From contig JAHAJA010000003.1 in assembly GCA_018372435.1 (NCBI GenBank), positions 124,001 to 188,000 of the forward strand: 64,000 nt of DNA, in the 5' to 3' direction. Made by a program: the position numbers and the translations under genes. This DNA is from Clostridiales bacterium. Lineage in GTDB: Bacteria > Bacillota > Clostridia > Lachnospirales > Lachnospiraceae. Of this stretch, positions 1 through 7,881 are shown piece by piece (position 1 is the first letter of the stretch; every line of letters begins with the position of its first letter). Under the pieces are notes generated by a model. That model was given only the letters and a program-made list of their open reading frames with translations, searched no databases and was not told the origin of the DNA.

Positions 1-22
1 AAGAGAATAGGAGATGAAAGCT

Positions 23-331
23 ATGGTACAACCAAAATTTCACGTATTTATATGCACGAGCTGTACAATAACAGGGCAACAAAGAGGATATTGTGCTAAT
101 AATCAAGCGGTTAATATCTTACAAAGGTTTATGGAAGAAATCAGTGATCGGGATCTATCCAGTGAAATCGTCTTGAACAACACAGGTTGTTTTGGAATCT
201 GTGATAAGGGACCAATTGCTGTTGTATATCCAGAAGGGGTATGGTATGGGCACCTCACAGTAGATGATGTGGAGAGAATATTCGATGAACACTTTGAAGG
301 TGGAACGCCAGTTGTAGATCTTATGCTGTGA
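23..331 (+). CDS. [2Fe-2S] ferredoxin, thioredoxin-like, nif-associated
   Basis: Small cytoplasmic electron carrier of the thioredoxin-like [2Fe-2S] ferredoxin family. From the chosen start it is 102 residues, with cysteines at 11, 14, 24, 56 and 60. This is the pattern I know from the C. pasteurianum ferredoxin, where 11, 24, 56 and 60 bind the cluster. The C-terminal half carries the conserved NNTGCFGICDKGP and YPEGVWYG stretches. An upstream ATG at 14 is unlikely because it touches the AGGAG box; ATG 23 has about 9 nt spacing and gives the expected MVxPK N-terminus. In C. pasteurianum this protein is linked to nif genes and interacts with the MoFe protein; position before nifV supports the same role here. 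The upstream part of the operon is outside the window. Confidence 0.9.
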   Translation: MVQPKFHVFICTSCTITGQQRGYCANNQAVNILQRFMEEISDRDLSSEIVLNNTGCFGICDKGPIAVVYPEGVWYGHLTVDDVERIFDEHFEGGTPVVDLML

Positions 332-389
332 AACTTCGCACTTGAAGATTATCTACTCTAAATGAAGTTTTTTAGGTGCGAAATTTGAG
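330..389. repeat. Short inverted-repeat element, family B copy 1
   Basis: Imperfect palindrome starting at the ferredoxin stop codon. The left end AAACTTCGCAC pairs with GTGCGAAATTTGAG on the right. The reverse complement matches the element at 7882-7970 in several blocks: CTCAAA-TTCGCAC, TAAAAA-CTTCA, AGAGTAG-TAA and TCTTCAAGTG. As RNA it would fold into a stem that could end or stabilise the ferredoxin transcript. The nature of the family is inferred from two copies only. Confidence 0.7.
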
Positions 390-393
390 TAAA

Positions 394-663
394 GGTTAAG
401 GTGTCAAAAGTCCTCCAGAAAACTTGACTTCGTCAATTTGTACATTCACAAACCTGACTAATGTGATGCAGAACATAGTTTGATGAGCAACTGTATGAAG
501 TCGTTGGTACTTAGGCTCTGTATTTAAGAGCCTTATGTACCATTACGAACTGCAGCCAAGCGAGAGCGGGTTGCGAATAAACTATGTTTTGCATCACATA
601 CTGATATGTAAAATGTGCAAATTGATGATTCAAAATATAAAAGGGGCTGTTGACACCCTAACC
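394..663. mobile_element. MITE-like palindromic element, family A copy 1, with 6-bp direct repeats
   Basis: A 270-bp imperfect palindrome. Left terminus GGTTAAGGTGTCAAAAG and the reverse complement of the right terminus GGTTAGGGTGTCAACAG match closely. Direct repeats AGTAAA at 388-393 and 664-669 flank it, as expected for a target-site duplication. Inner blocks also pair, including TCAATTTG-ACATT, ATGTGATGCA-AACATAG and GCTC/GAGC near the centre. It contains no coding capacity. It lies between the ferredoxin gene and nifV-omega. The related copy at 13247 shares both ends and inner blocks. MITE status is inferred from the ends and the direct repeats; no transposase is in the window. Confidence 0.8.
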
Positions 664-691
664 AGTAAATAATTAGATGGAAGGTGATATC

Positions 692-1645
692 ATGCAGATT
701 ATTGATGCTACATTAAGTATGCTTAACTTAACTCCTCCAACTAAGGAGCAAGCAGGTGAATTTATTCGGTTGTTTATGGAATGTGGAATACTTGACTTCA
801 TGGTATCAGAAAAACTATATCCTGTAATTGAACCAGTATTAATACCAGGAGCTTCCTATTATATGGAGATTGATACGATATCAGATCGAAGAAAATTCCC
901 TTTGATTAAGCATTTTCTACAAGCAAAAACCATCGAAGGCGACACAATTACAATTATCCAGATGAATGATACAAGAGAGATCCTACATCTTAGGAATTAT
1001 GTTTCCGCTAAGGCAGTTGCCTTAAGAGGAATGGATGACTTCATGTGCTTTGAGTTTGATATAGCGTTAAAAGAGATATTTACCATTATTGATAAAAAGA
1101 AGATAATCTTTATACCTGAGAATAGCAATGATTGTGCTACTGCTGAAGCTGTGATGTTTATGCAGGCTGGAGGAAAGAAAGTAGTCACTACATTCGCTGG
1201 TATCGGCAATAAGGCAGCAACAGAACAAGTAATCTTAGCACTTAGATTGAATCAACATTATAAAGTGAACCAAGATTTAAGTAAATTACCTAAGTTGAAA
1301 CATCTATATGAAGAGATTACAGGAGATAAGATACCTGGTAAGATGCCAATAATTGGTGAGAGTATATTCTGGGTAGAATCTGGCATTCATGTAGATGGAA
1401 TTCTGAAAAAATCCTCAAATTACGAAACCTTTCCGCCTGAGCTTGTGGGGCAAGTAAGAAGGATCTTAATCGGAAAGCATTCGGGTCTATGCTCTATCAA
1501 AATAAAGGTAGAGGAATTTGGATATAGCGAATTAGAGAAAGATAAATGCCTAAAGATCTTACAGAAGGTTAAACTTGAAAGTAACAAATTGGGTAGAAGT
1601 ATAAGTGATGGTGAACTCCAATCCATCATTGAGGGCTGCCTATGA
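692..1645 (+). CDS. nifV: Homocitrate synthase, omega subunit (NifV-omega)
   Basis: C-terminal half of homocitrate synthase encoded as a separate gene, about 317 residues. Homocitrate is a ligand of the nitrogenase FeMo-cofactor. Visible landmarks near residues 224-265 are the ESGIHVDGILK block, the FPPELVGQ stretch and IGKHSG, which belong to the region after the TIM barrel in the LeuA/NifV family. The catalytic DTTLRDGEQ motif is absent here and lies in the next gene. The start at ATG 692 is preferred over 677 because AAGGTGAT sits 5-6 nt before it. The stop overlaps the next start by 4 bp (ATGA), so the two halves are translationally coupled. The same omega-then-alpha order is known in C. 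pasteurianum. Confidence 0.85.
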   Translation: MQIIDATLSMLNLTPPTKEQAGEFIRLFMECGILDFMVSEKLYPVIEPVLIPGASYYMEIDTISDRRKFPLIKHFLQAKTIEGDTITIIQMNDTREILHLRNYVSAKAVALRGMDDFMCFEFDIALKEIFTIIDKKKIIFIPENSNDCATAEAVMFMQAGGKKVVTTFAGIGNKAATEQVILALRLNQHYKVNQDLSKLPKLKHLYEEITGDKIPGKMPIIGESIFWVESGIHVDGILKKSSNYETFPPELVGQVRRILIGKHSGLCSIKIKVEEFGYSELEKDKCLKILQKVKLESNKLGRSISDGELQSIIEGCL

Positions 1646-2454
1646 AGATAAAGAAGAAAATCGTAGACACAACATTACGTGATGGGGAACAATGTCCAGG
1701 TGTAGTATTTCGTCCAGAAGATAAGATTCGATTAGGGTTACTCCTTGATGAACTAGGCGTCTATGAAATTGAAGCTGGTTGTGTTGATATCCATTCTGAT
1801 GAGTTACAATACCTCGATAAGTTAATGGGGCAAAGGAAAAATGCATTGATATCCCTTTGGTGTAGAATGCGTCAGGAGGATATGGAAGAAGCTTGTTTAC
1901 TACAACCAGATTTAATTCATGTTGGTGTACCTGTTTCCTATGTGCAGATCTATTCAAAGCTTAATAAGAATAAGGTATGGGTTCAAAGAGAGATAAAAAG
2001 CTGTCTTGAGATTGCAAATAATTACGGAATACCGGTGACCGTCGGACTAGAAGATGCAACCAGAGCTGATATAGGCTTTATCTTAACATTAGTTCGTCAA
2101 CTTTATTCTATGGGAGTTAAAACTGTTCGGGTTGCGGATACCGTAGGAACTCTAACACCAGATCGAGGATCTGATATTGTAAAGCAAATTCATAGTGCCG
2201 TGAAAGAACTTAATATTGAAATTCATGAGCATAATGATCTTGGGATGGCAGTAGCAAATTCCATTGTTATGGCGAAGGCGGGTGGTTCTATGATTGATTG
2301 TACCCTTCTTGGAATAGGTGAACGTGTGGGTAACTGCAATCTATATGATTTTGTCCGTGCCACTGAAACGATATTTGACTTTGGAATTGACAAGCGAAAG
2401 ATTAAAGAAGTTGAACAGGAACTTATTAATATTCTGAAAAGTGGGGTTGATTAA
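1642..2454 (+). CDS. nifV: Homocitrate synthase, alpha subunit (NifV-alpha)
   Basis: Catalytic TIM-barrel half of homocitrate synthase (270 residues), which condenses acetyl-CoA with 2-oxoglutarate. It begins almost directly with DTTLRDGEQ at residues 9-17, the HMGL-like active-site motif. HEHNDLGMA gives the metal-binding histidines, and GIGERVGNC follows as in isopropylmalate and homocitrate synthases. It ends soon after the barrel, so it lacks the C-terminal portion that the omega gene supplies. The two proteins are expected to form one hetero-oligomeric enzyme. The start overlaps the upstream stop by 4 bp. Confidence 0.9.
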   Translation: MKIKKKIVDTTLRDGEQCPGVVFRPEDKIRLGLLLDELGVYEIEAGCVDIHSDELQYLDKLMGQRKNALISLWCRMRQEDMEEACLLQPDLIHVGVPVSYVQIYSKLNKNKVWVQREIKSCLEIANNYGIPVTVGLEDATRADIGFILTLVRQLYSMGVKTVRVADTVGTLTPDRGSDIVKQIHSAVKELNIEIHEHNDLGMAVANSIVMAKAGGSMIDCTLLGIGERVGNCNLYDFVRATETIFDFGIDKRKIKEVEQELINILKSGVD

Positions 2455-2455
2455 T

Positions 2456-3103
2456 ATGAGATTTTTTGTTCTTGCAGATAGGGAAGATCGGATAACGGAT
2501 TTCTTTCATGTACATAAGCTAATCATCTATGAAAAGATACAACAATGGGAAACAGTCGGAGACATAGAGATTAAGAACACACAGAATATGACAAGACCAG
2601 AGATTGAAAATCTAACGGAAAGGATAATTTCAATTATTAAGGCGCAGAATAGTGAATTGCTAATTGGAACAGCAATTGTAGGGCTGCCTTATCAGATTCT
2701 GAATAAGAATGGGATTATAATGTGTGAATCAAATGAAATCTCCCAGCAATTGTTTGATGAAATATATGAAGATTTTTATAATAATCTTGCTTTAGATGAG
2801 GAGGAACAAGTAGACGATATTCCACCCTATCCTGTTTGTATTGCTGAAGACGGATTCTTTTATTTTGATTTTGATAAAGCGATGAAGATACATCGGGATC
2901 TAAGTTCAAAGAAGATGTTAATCCCATTTCTAGAACAAGAGTTATATACATGTCTAACTATTAGATGTTCTCATATTATGCCTTGGCTTGCGTATTACAC
3001 AGAGCAACGTGGATTGTCAGTGGATTCTAAACGAGAGGATGGAATGTTTATCGTGAATATCATGCATGGATTATGTGAAAAAGTAGGTGATTGCAATGGA
3101 TAA
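2456..3103 (+). CDS. AnfO-like nitrogenase accessory protein
   Basis: Protein of about 215 residues resembling the AnfO family, which accompanies Fe-only nitrogenase genes. The resemblance is in layout: an N-terminal MRFFVLADRED strand, then a W-containing strand, a helix ending in a cysteine-free VGLPY segment, and an acidic helical second half. The assignment rests on this pattern and on context, not on a catalytic motif. A GTG at 2441 is also possible, but ATG 2456 lies just after the nifV-alpha stop and leaves GGGG at a usable distance. The 3' end overlaps the next gene by 8 bp, so it is in the nif operon. Its exact role is unknown. Confidence 0.55.
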   Translation: MRFFVLADREDRITDFFHVHKLIIYEKIQQWETVGDIEIKNTQNMTRPEIENLTERIISIIKAQNSELLIGTAIVGLPYQILNKNGIIMCESNEISQQLFDEIYEDFYNNLALDEEEQVDDIPPYPVCIAEDGFFYFDFDKAMKIHRDLSSKKMLIPFLEQELYTCLTIRCSHIMPWLAYYTEQRGLSVDSKREDGMFIVNIMHGLCEKVGDCNG

Positions 3104-3971
3104 GGTTAGTGTTGTAGTTGGTAATAATACTTTGATTCCAAGATATTCACAGCCAGATGCAAGATCATGTAGCAAAGAATCTGTAGTAAGATACGAGGAC
3201 GGTGAGTTGAAGTCAATATATTTAGAATCCATAAGCGAAATACATACACCCATTGGAATCTTACCTGCCGAATATATAACATTTTATAGGAATGAGAAGA
3301 TTCACAGAGTATTTCCCGTATATGGACAGATTAGTGGATTCTGGACAGAAGTGGAGGAAAAAGAACTATTAACGAAAAGTACTGTGAAGATAGGAGATAC
3401 GTTGTATTCTGGAATGTTTACTTGTATCTGTTTTTATGAGACGGGAGAAGTAAAGAGTCTAACAATATGGCCAGGAGAACTTATTGAGGTTGATACTACC
3501 TATGGTAAAATTGTAGTTCGGTATGGAATTAGTTTCTATAAAGATGGTAAGATGCAGTCGTTAGAACCAGAAAAATCCACCGTAATTGAACATTGCACAG
3601 GAACATATATTGCCCATAATCCTCTTGCAATAGGAGTAACAGGTGATGACAACTCCCTATGCTTTGATGTGGAGGGAAAGGTAGTAAAACTTACAACGGT
3701 ATTGACAGGAATTCGGTGTATTCCATCGAATGGTGAGCCAGAGTTTGAATTGAAGGCGAAATTGATGCTAAGTCCATATGACATTATGAAGGATATTTTA
3801 ATTCCGGTGGAGGTCACATTTGAAAAGGAAGGAATCTCATTCACAGATAGTTGTAAGGTGACTAGATTTTATTCGTATAGTCAATATTCATTGTGTGCTT
3901 ATCAAGAAAGAGATAATATACCGTATATGTGTAGCGGTGATTGTAGTGGATGTAATGGCGGATGCCATTGA
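3096..3971 (+). CDS. Conserved nif-operon protein with repeated FYxxGxxxSL units and Cys-rich tail
   Basis: Soluble protein of about 291 residues, function unknown. It contains repeated strands of the form YEDGELKSIYLE, FYRNEKIHRVFP, FYETGEVKSLTIWPGE and FYKDGKMQSLEPE, suggesting a beta-strand repeat fold reminiscent of MORN-type repeats. I recognise the layout (VFPVYGQISGFW, LTIWPGE, TGDDNSLCFD) from uncharacterised proteins of anaerobes. The C-terminus ends in a tight cluster, CSGDCSGCNGGCH, with four Cys and one His in 13 residues, a plausible metal or Fe-S site. The start is ATG 3096, with AGGTG 6 nt upstream, rather than 3087. It overlaps the AnfO-like gene. Confidence 0.7.
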   Translation: MDKVSVVVGNNTLIPRYSQPDARSCSKESVVRYEDGELKSIYLESISEIHTPIGILPAEYITFYRNEKIHRVFPVYGQISGFWTEVEEKELLTKSTVKIGDTLYSGMFTCICFYETGEVKSLTIWPGELIEVDTTYGKIVVRYGISFYKDGKMQSLEPEKSTVIEHCTGTYIAHNPLAIGVTGDDNSLCFDVEGKVVKLTTVLTGIRCIPSNGEPEFELKAKLMLSPYDIMKDILIPVEVTFEKEGISFTDSCKVTRFYSYSQYSLCAYQERDNIPYMCSGDCSGCNGGCH

Positions 3972-3985
3972 TGGAGGTGATTAAA

Positions 3986-4402
3986 TTGGTGAACGAGAAG
4001 ATGTTTGAATGTAAATTAGTGCTACCAGGGAAATATTATGTACAGCTTACCGATGAGGGAAAAAAGCTATATGATGAATGTCCAATTGGTATGGAAGTTA
4101 CATTTCCAGTAGAACTAATAGATGGGATCACACTTGCTGATTGTATCCCTGCGTTCGTGGAATCAGTTTACCTTGAGTTTAATCCAAAGTATGAGATTAC
4201 AGAGGATACAAAGGTTACCTGTGAATTATATAAGTTGGGAAAAACAGACGAAGTGTTCAATCTACTAGTTACAATTACGTATCCAGAATCGGATAAGGAA
4301 TTCCATGAACTACTTATATTTAGTCAAATTGAGCTAACGGATGATTGCTTCACTTTCGAATTAATGGGAGATCAGACAATGTTTAATATGGAGAATTATT
4401 AG
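3986..4402 (+). CDS. Hypothetical protein in nif operon
   Basis: Small acidic protein of about 138 residues, not recognised. It has no signal peptide, membrane segment or motif cluster. The start is uncertain: an ATG at 3962 lies before the GGAGGTGA box at 3973-3980, which instead serves TTG 3986 or GTG 3989. I chose TTG 3986. The predicted sequence is rich in beta-type segments such as VTCELYKLG and FNLLVTITYP. Its ribosome binding site overlaps the end of the upstream gene, so it is almost certainly co-transcribed with the nif genes. A long palindromic element follows it. Confidence 0.6.
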   Translation: MVNEKMFECKLVLPGKYYVQLTDEGKKLYDECPIGMEVTFPVELIDGITLADCIPAFVESVYLEFNPKYEITEDTKVTCELYKLGKTDEVFNLLVTITYPESDKEFHELLIFSQIELTDDCFTFELMGDQTMFNMENY

Positions 4403-4507
4403 ATTCAAGTCAAAGATGAAAATTATAATAATTATGAATGATTCATAATGTTTGGTTGGCTGCTTGACTGTTATAGCTAAGGCAAAAAGTCTATATGAAA
4501 GTTAATG

Positions 4508-4920
4508 ATGAATATTCAAGAGTATTTATTCGTTCGATAACTTAAGTACACTTGTGTATCAATAAAGTATAAAAGCAAAACACTTAATAAGTAGATGGAC
4601 TTCTTGCGTAACGTATTATGACTAAAAAACGATAGTGTAGTACATATAGTACTTCTTAGTGTGTACTCAGAAACCAAGGAAGGCGAGGCAAGGACGCCGA
4701 GTCAGCCTGAGCAGAGGCAGGATGCCGAATCGAAGGCGCTTCCGTATCGTTTCTATATATGTTCGTACACACTTAGAAGTACTTAGGAGTGCAGCGTGTT
4801 ATGTGTCATAGTACGTCAGCTAAGAAACTTAAGAATGTATATATAGTTTTGCAATCATAATTTGGCATACACAAGTACATGAGTAATTCTACAAACGAAT
4901 AAATGCGCTTGAGTATTCAT
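4508..4920. repeat. Long palindromic element with GC-rich core, copy 1
   Basis: A 413-bp imperfect palindrome filling most of the gap before the chaperonin gene. Outer ends ATGAATATTCAAGAG and, read inward from the right, ATGAATACTCAAGCG match. Inner arms at about 4601-4622 and 4804-4826 (GTCATAGTACGTCAGCTAAG) also pair. The centre, about 4675-4755, is far more GC-rich than its surroundings. The core 4601-4826 matches the reverse complement of 29563-29790 in long runs, for example AGTACTTCTTAGTGTGTAC. There is no coding capacity and I saw no clear flanking direct repeats. It could be a mobile relic or a structured RNA. Confidence 0.75.
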
Positions 4921-4948
4921 CTACTATAATTAGCTGAGAGGTGATTTT

Positions 4949-6559
4949 ATGTTAAAGGACATGAGATATAATAGGGAGGCAATACAAACAATGGCAGAGG
5001 GAATTCTTATGGTTTGTAGAGTACTTGAGCCTACTTATGGGCCATGCGGACTTAATGTTGTCGTTGAGAATTCCAGTAAAACAGTCATTATTACAGGTAG
5101 TAGTTCGCAGATTCTACAAGATTTTAAGTCGAAAGACTTATTCCTTGATGAAGGGATTCAACTCATACGTGATGCTGTGTTGAACATGGTGGAGCGTGTA
5201 GGAGATGGCTCAACTTTAACTGCATTGTTAGTGAAGGGAATGGTGGAAGAAGGACTTAAGTATCTTGCAGCAGGAATTAGTCCAGTTTACATACGAAGAG
5301 GCTTAAAGAAGGCTTTGACGAAAGTTATAGATATGATAGATAAATCAACCATATATATCAATGATTCAGATTCCTTAATTGAAGCAGTGAAAGCGTCTTG
5401 TAATGACTATAAGATTGCTAAGATGGCAGTACAGGCATATGATGAGGTATCAAAGAAAGGTGTTGTTTTGGTTAAACCGTCAAACAGCGTAGATAATCAT
5501 GTTGTGTATGAAGAAGGTATGCAGTTAAAACAAGGATATCTATCACCTCTCTTTTGTACTAGGGGAAAGGATAGAATCAAGTATAGTGATCCGTACATTT
5601 TGATTACGGATTATAAGCTCTCTACATTTAACCAAATCTTACCGATCCTTGAACAGGTTATGCCTACTGGTAAACCGATAATCATAGTAGCTGAGGAGGT
5701 AACAGGGGAAGCACTCACTATGCTAATTCACAATCACACCCAGGGAATATTCAAAACGGCTGTAATTAAGGCAGAAGGTTATAAGTCTAGGAAATATGAT
5801 TTGCTTGAGGACCTTGCCATATTAACAGGTGGAATTGTTATTAAGGAAGGGAGAGGTGACGAACTTGAAAAGGTTACTCTTGCTATGTTAGGTAGATCGA
5901 AAGAGGTAACTATCGCGAAAGAGCATACTACTATTATAGGTGGTATGGGACAGGACTGGCAGATAGCAAACCGAATGAAAGAGATCCAAGAGATAATCGG
6001 AGATGAGAAAACCAATGCATATGATAAAGAAAAGTATCGAGAACGAATAGGTAGACTTAAGCATGGAGTTGCTGTGATGTATGCTGGAGGTAGAACAAGC
6101 CAGGAGATTCGAGAGAACAAAACTAGCATGGAAGCTGCAGTTAAAACAACTAGGAACATTCTTGAGGGAGGAATGATACAAGGAGGGGGAAGTTTCTTGC
6201 AACAAGTAGTGAGTGGATTAGAAGAAACAGACGTTGATAACGAAGAAGAACGTTATGGAGTGAAGTTATTACAAGCTGCTTGTAAAACACCTATTAAGAC
6301 CTTGTGTAAATTAAATGGTAGGAATATCAGTATATTTAATAATGATGGCAAGATGCTTGGATATGATGTTGAACAGGATAGAGTTACAGATATGAAGGAG
6401 TCAGGTATTATGGATTCCTCAATTGTAGTAAAGATGGCACTAGGTCAAGCTGTCAGTATTGTCTATGAATGGTTAGATAGTTCCGTTTTAATGGTTAGTA
6501 CTGCTCCAGACCGAGAAGATATTGAATTAATGAAACAAGGTGTACCAATCATGAGATAA
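4949..6559 (+). CDS. Divergent GroEL-like chaperonin (Cpn60 family), nif-linked
   Basis: Group I chaperonin homologue, 536 residues. Conserved blocks are GPCGLNVV (31-38), VGDGST (84-89), GYLSP (196-200), GEALTMLI (253-260), DLAILTGG (288-295) and QGGG (411-414). By alignment from memory with E. coli GroEL, Asp87 is kept (D86), but Asp52 is S51 and Asp398 is A396. Those two aspartates matter for ATP hydrolysis. The flexible GGM tail is missing, and GPKGRN has become GPCGLN. There is no groES beside it, so it is not the housekeeping groEL. GroEL is known to help nitrogenase MoFe protein maturation, so a dedicated nif chaperonin is plausible. AGGTG sits 6 nt before the ATG. Confidence 0.85.
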   Translation: MLKDMRYNREAIQTMAEGILMVCRVLEPTYGPCGLNVVVENSSKTVIITGSSSQILQDFKSKDLFLDEGIQLIRDAVLNMVERVGDGSTLTALLVKGMVEEGLKYLAAGISPVYIRRGLKKALTKVIDMIDKSTIYINDSDSLIEAVKASCNDYKIAKMAVQAYDEVSKKGVVLVKPSNSVDNHVVYEEGMQLKQGYLSPLFCTRGKDRIKYSDPYILITDYKLSTFNQILPILEQVMPTGKPIIIVAEEVTGEALTMLIHNHTQGIFKTAVIKAEGYKSRKYDLLEDLAILTGGIVIKEGRGDELEKVTLAMLGRSKEVTIAKEHTTIIGGMGQDWQIANRMKEIQEIIGDEKTNAYDKEKYRERIGRLKHGVAVMYAGGRTSQEIRENKTSMEAAVKTTRNILEGGMIQGGGSFLQQVVSGLEETDVDNEEERYGVKLLQAACKTPIKTLCKLNGRNISIFNNDGKMLGYDVEQDRVTDMKESGIMDSSIVVKMALGQAVSIVYEWLDSSVLMVSTAPDREDIELMKQGVPIMR

Positions 6560-6571
6560 AGGAGTGACCCA

Positions 6572-6862
6572 ATGTTAGTAAAGAGGATTAAATTGAGACC
6601 AGGTTATGTTCTCCTTGAGATGGGAGGAGAGTTTAATATATTTAGTGAGGCAGATAAGATGAATGGATCACTAGTTTGTATGCCATCTATTAATGAGTTA
6701 GGGATTGCACTATGGGCCCTGATGGAAAAAGGAGTCGATTGCGAAGAATTGATTAGGTATACGATGGAGCGGAGTGATATAGATGAAGAGGAGGCGGAAT
6801 TAGATGTAGGGGAATTTCTGGCAAAGTTAATTCATGCAGGTATTGTTGATTGTGAAAAATAA
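6572..6862 (+). CDS. PqqD-like protein (RiPP recognition element fold)
   Basis: Stand-alone PqqD-family protein of 96 residues. Typical features are the N-terminal beta strands (RPGYVLLEMGGEFNIF), the NELGIALWALMEKG segment (about 40-54), and the DIDEEEAELDVGEFLAKL helix followed by a short GIVD end. In PQQ and other RiPP pathways such domains bind a precursor peptide. Here no radical SAM enzyme or obvious precursor peptide lies next to it; it follows the GroEL-like gene by 12 bp with its own AGGAGTG box and is last in the nif operon. Acting as a peptide- or protein-binding adaptor for nitrogenase assembly is an inference. Confidence 0.75.
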   Translation: MLVKRIKLRPGYVLLEMGGEFNIFSEADKMNGSLVCMPSINELGIALWALMEKGVDCEELIRYTMERSDIDEEEAELDVGEFLAKLIHAGIVDCEK

Positions 6863-6896
6863 CAACGATTCAAGTATACGGGAGAATGTAAAAAGG

Positions 6897-6939
6897 CACG
6901 GCATCAAGCACGTAGAAGTGCTTTGGATGCCGTGTTTTT
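6897..6939. terminator. Bidirectional terminator between nif operon and lysR
   Basis: Stem CACGGCATC-AAGCAC with GTGCTTT-GGATGCCGTG, loop GTAGAA, then TTTTT. The hairpin covers the last codons of the convergent LysR gene, so it could serve both operons. Confidence 0.85.
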
Positions 6940-7821
6940 AGTTGTGTAGTATAGACACGTATCAATGAAACTTTGTATGTTTGCAGTAATGCATTTACTC
7001 TTGTGGAACATGATAACTAGATTTCTTGATAAATTCACATCTTTAATGTGTAATTCAACTAATTCTTCATGTGCAAGCTGTTTTTTTACTGCCTCGTAAG
7101 GCAGTATTGCGATACCAACATTCTTCTTGCATTCATTGATTAATGAAGTTGCGCTAATACTTTCCCAGGTAGGAGCGAAAGGATAACCGTTTGAGACCAT
7201 AATGCTTTCAAACATCTCCCTAGCGCCTACTCCTTTTTCTCTAGTAAGGAATCTTTCGTTAGCAAGATCAGATAAGAAGACAGTGTCAGCACCTGCAAGT
7301 TTGTGATAGGGAGATACTACAGCGACAACGTGGTCTTGATAAAATGGTTGCTGTATCATGTCTGAATCGTATACAGCGCAGGATTCTTCCACTAATGCAA
7401 GGTCAAGTTCATTGTTTCGAAGAAGATCTTTAATGAAGGAGGTTTTGTTGATAATTACGCTGATTTCTATCTTCGGATGGTCAATATAAAAGGCATCGGT
7501 GATATCACCTAACATAGTAATACCCATGGTATAGTTGCCACCTACTCGTATCTTTTCAACGATATTTTCTGATTGAAGTTTCGTTATGGATTCTTCATAG
7601 AGTGCTAGAATTTTGTTTGCATATTCGTACAAACAGTGGCCAGCTTCCGTTATGTATAGTTTCTGTGATAATCGTTCGAAGAGTTTCTTCTCATAGAAAT
7701 TCTCTAATTCTTTGATCGCCTGACTAACGGAAGGCTGTGTCATATATAGCTTCTTAGCAGCAGAAGTCATATTTAAGGTTTTGTAGACTGCAGTAAATAT
7801 AGTCAAATGTCGTAATGTCAT
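6904..7821 (-). CDS. LysR-family transcriptional regulator
   Basis: LysR-type regulator of 305 residues. The N-terminal winged helix-turn-helix spans residues 1-60, with the family signature AAKKLYMTQPSVSQAIKELE. A periplasmic-binding-like effector domain follows from about residue 90 and contains a conserved GVGAREMFE region. The start has AAGGAGG upstream on the minus strand. It sits divergently from modABC and convergently with the nif operon, so control of molybdate uptake or nitrogen fixation is a reasonable guess, but the effector cannot be read from sequence. The 461-bp region upstream holds a family B repeat at 7882-7970. Confidence 0.85.
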   Translation of the reverse strand: MTLRHLTIFTAVYKTLNMTSAAKKLYMTQPSVSQAIKELENFYEKKLFERLSQKLYITEAGHCLYEYANKILALYEESITKLQSENIVEKIRVGGNYTMGITMLGDITDAFYIDHPKIEISVIINKTSFIKDLLRNNELDLALVEESCAVYDSDMIQQPFYQDHVVAVVSPYHKLAGADTVFLSDLANERFLTREKGVGAREMFESIMVSNGYPFAPTWESISATSLINECKKNVGIAILPYEAVKKQLAHEELVELHIKDVNLSRNLVIMFHKSKCITANIQSFIDTCLYYTTKNTASKALLRA

Positions 7822-7881
7822 TCTACCCCTCCTTATTCCAGTCGTATCTTGTTAATGTATATACGTTTTTTGGTTATCTTG

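Noticed and set aside
5779..6205. Minus-strand frames within the chaperonin gene
   Set aside because: They mirror the GroEL-like coding sequence and have no start signals or family features.
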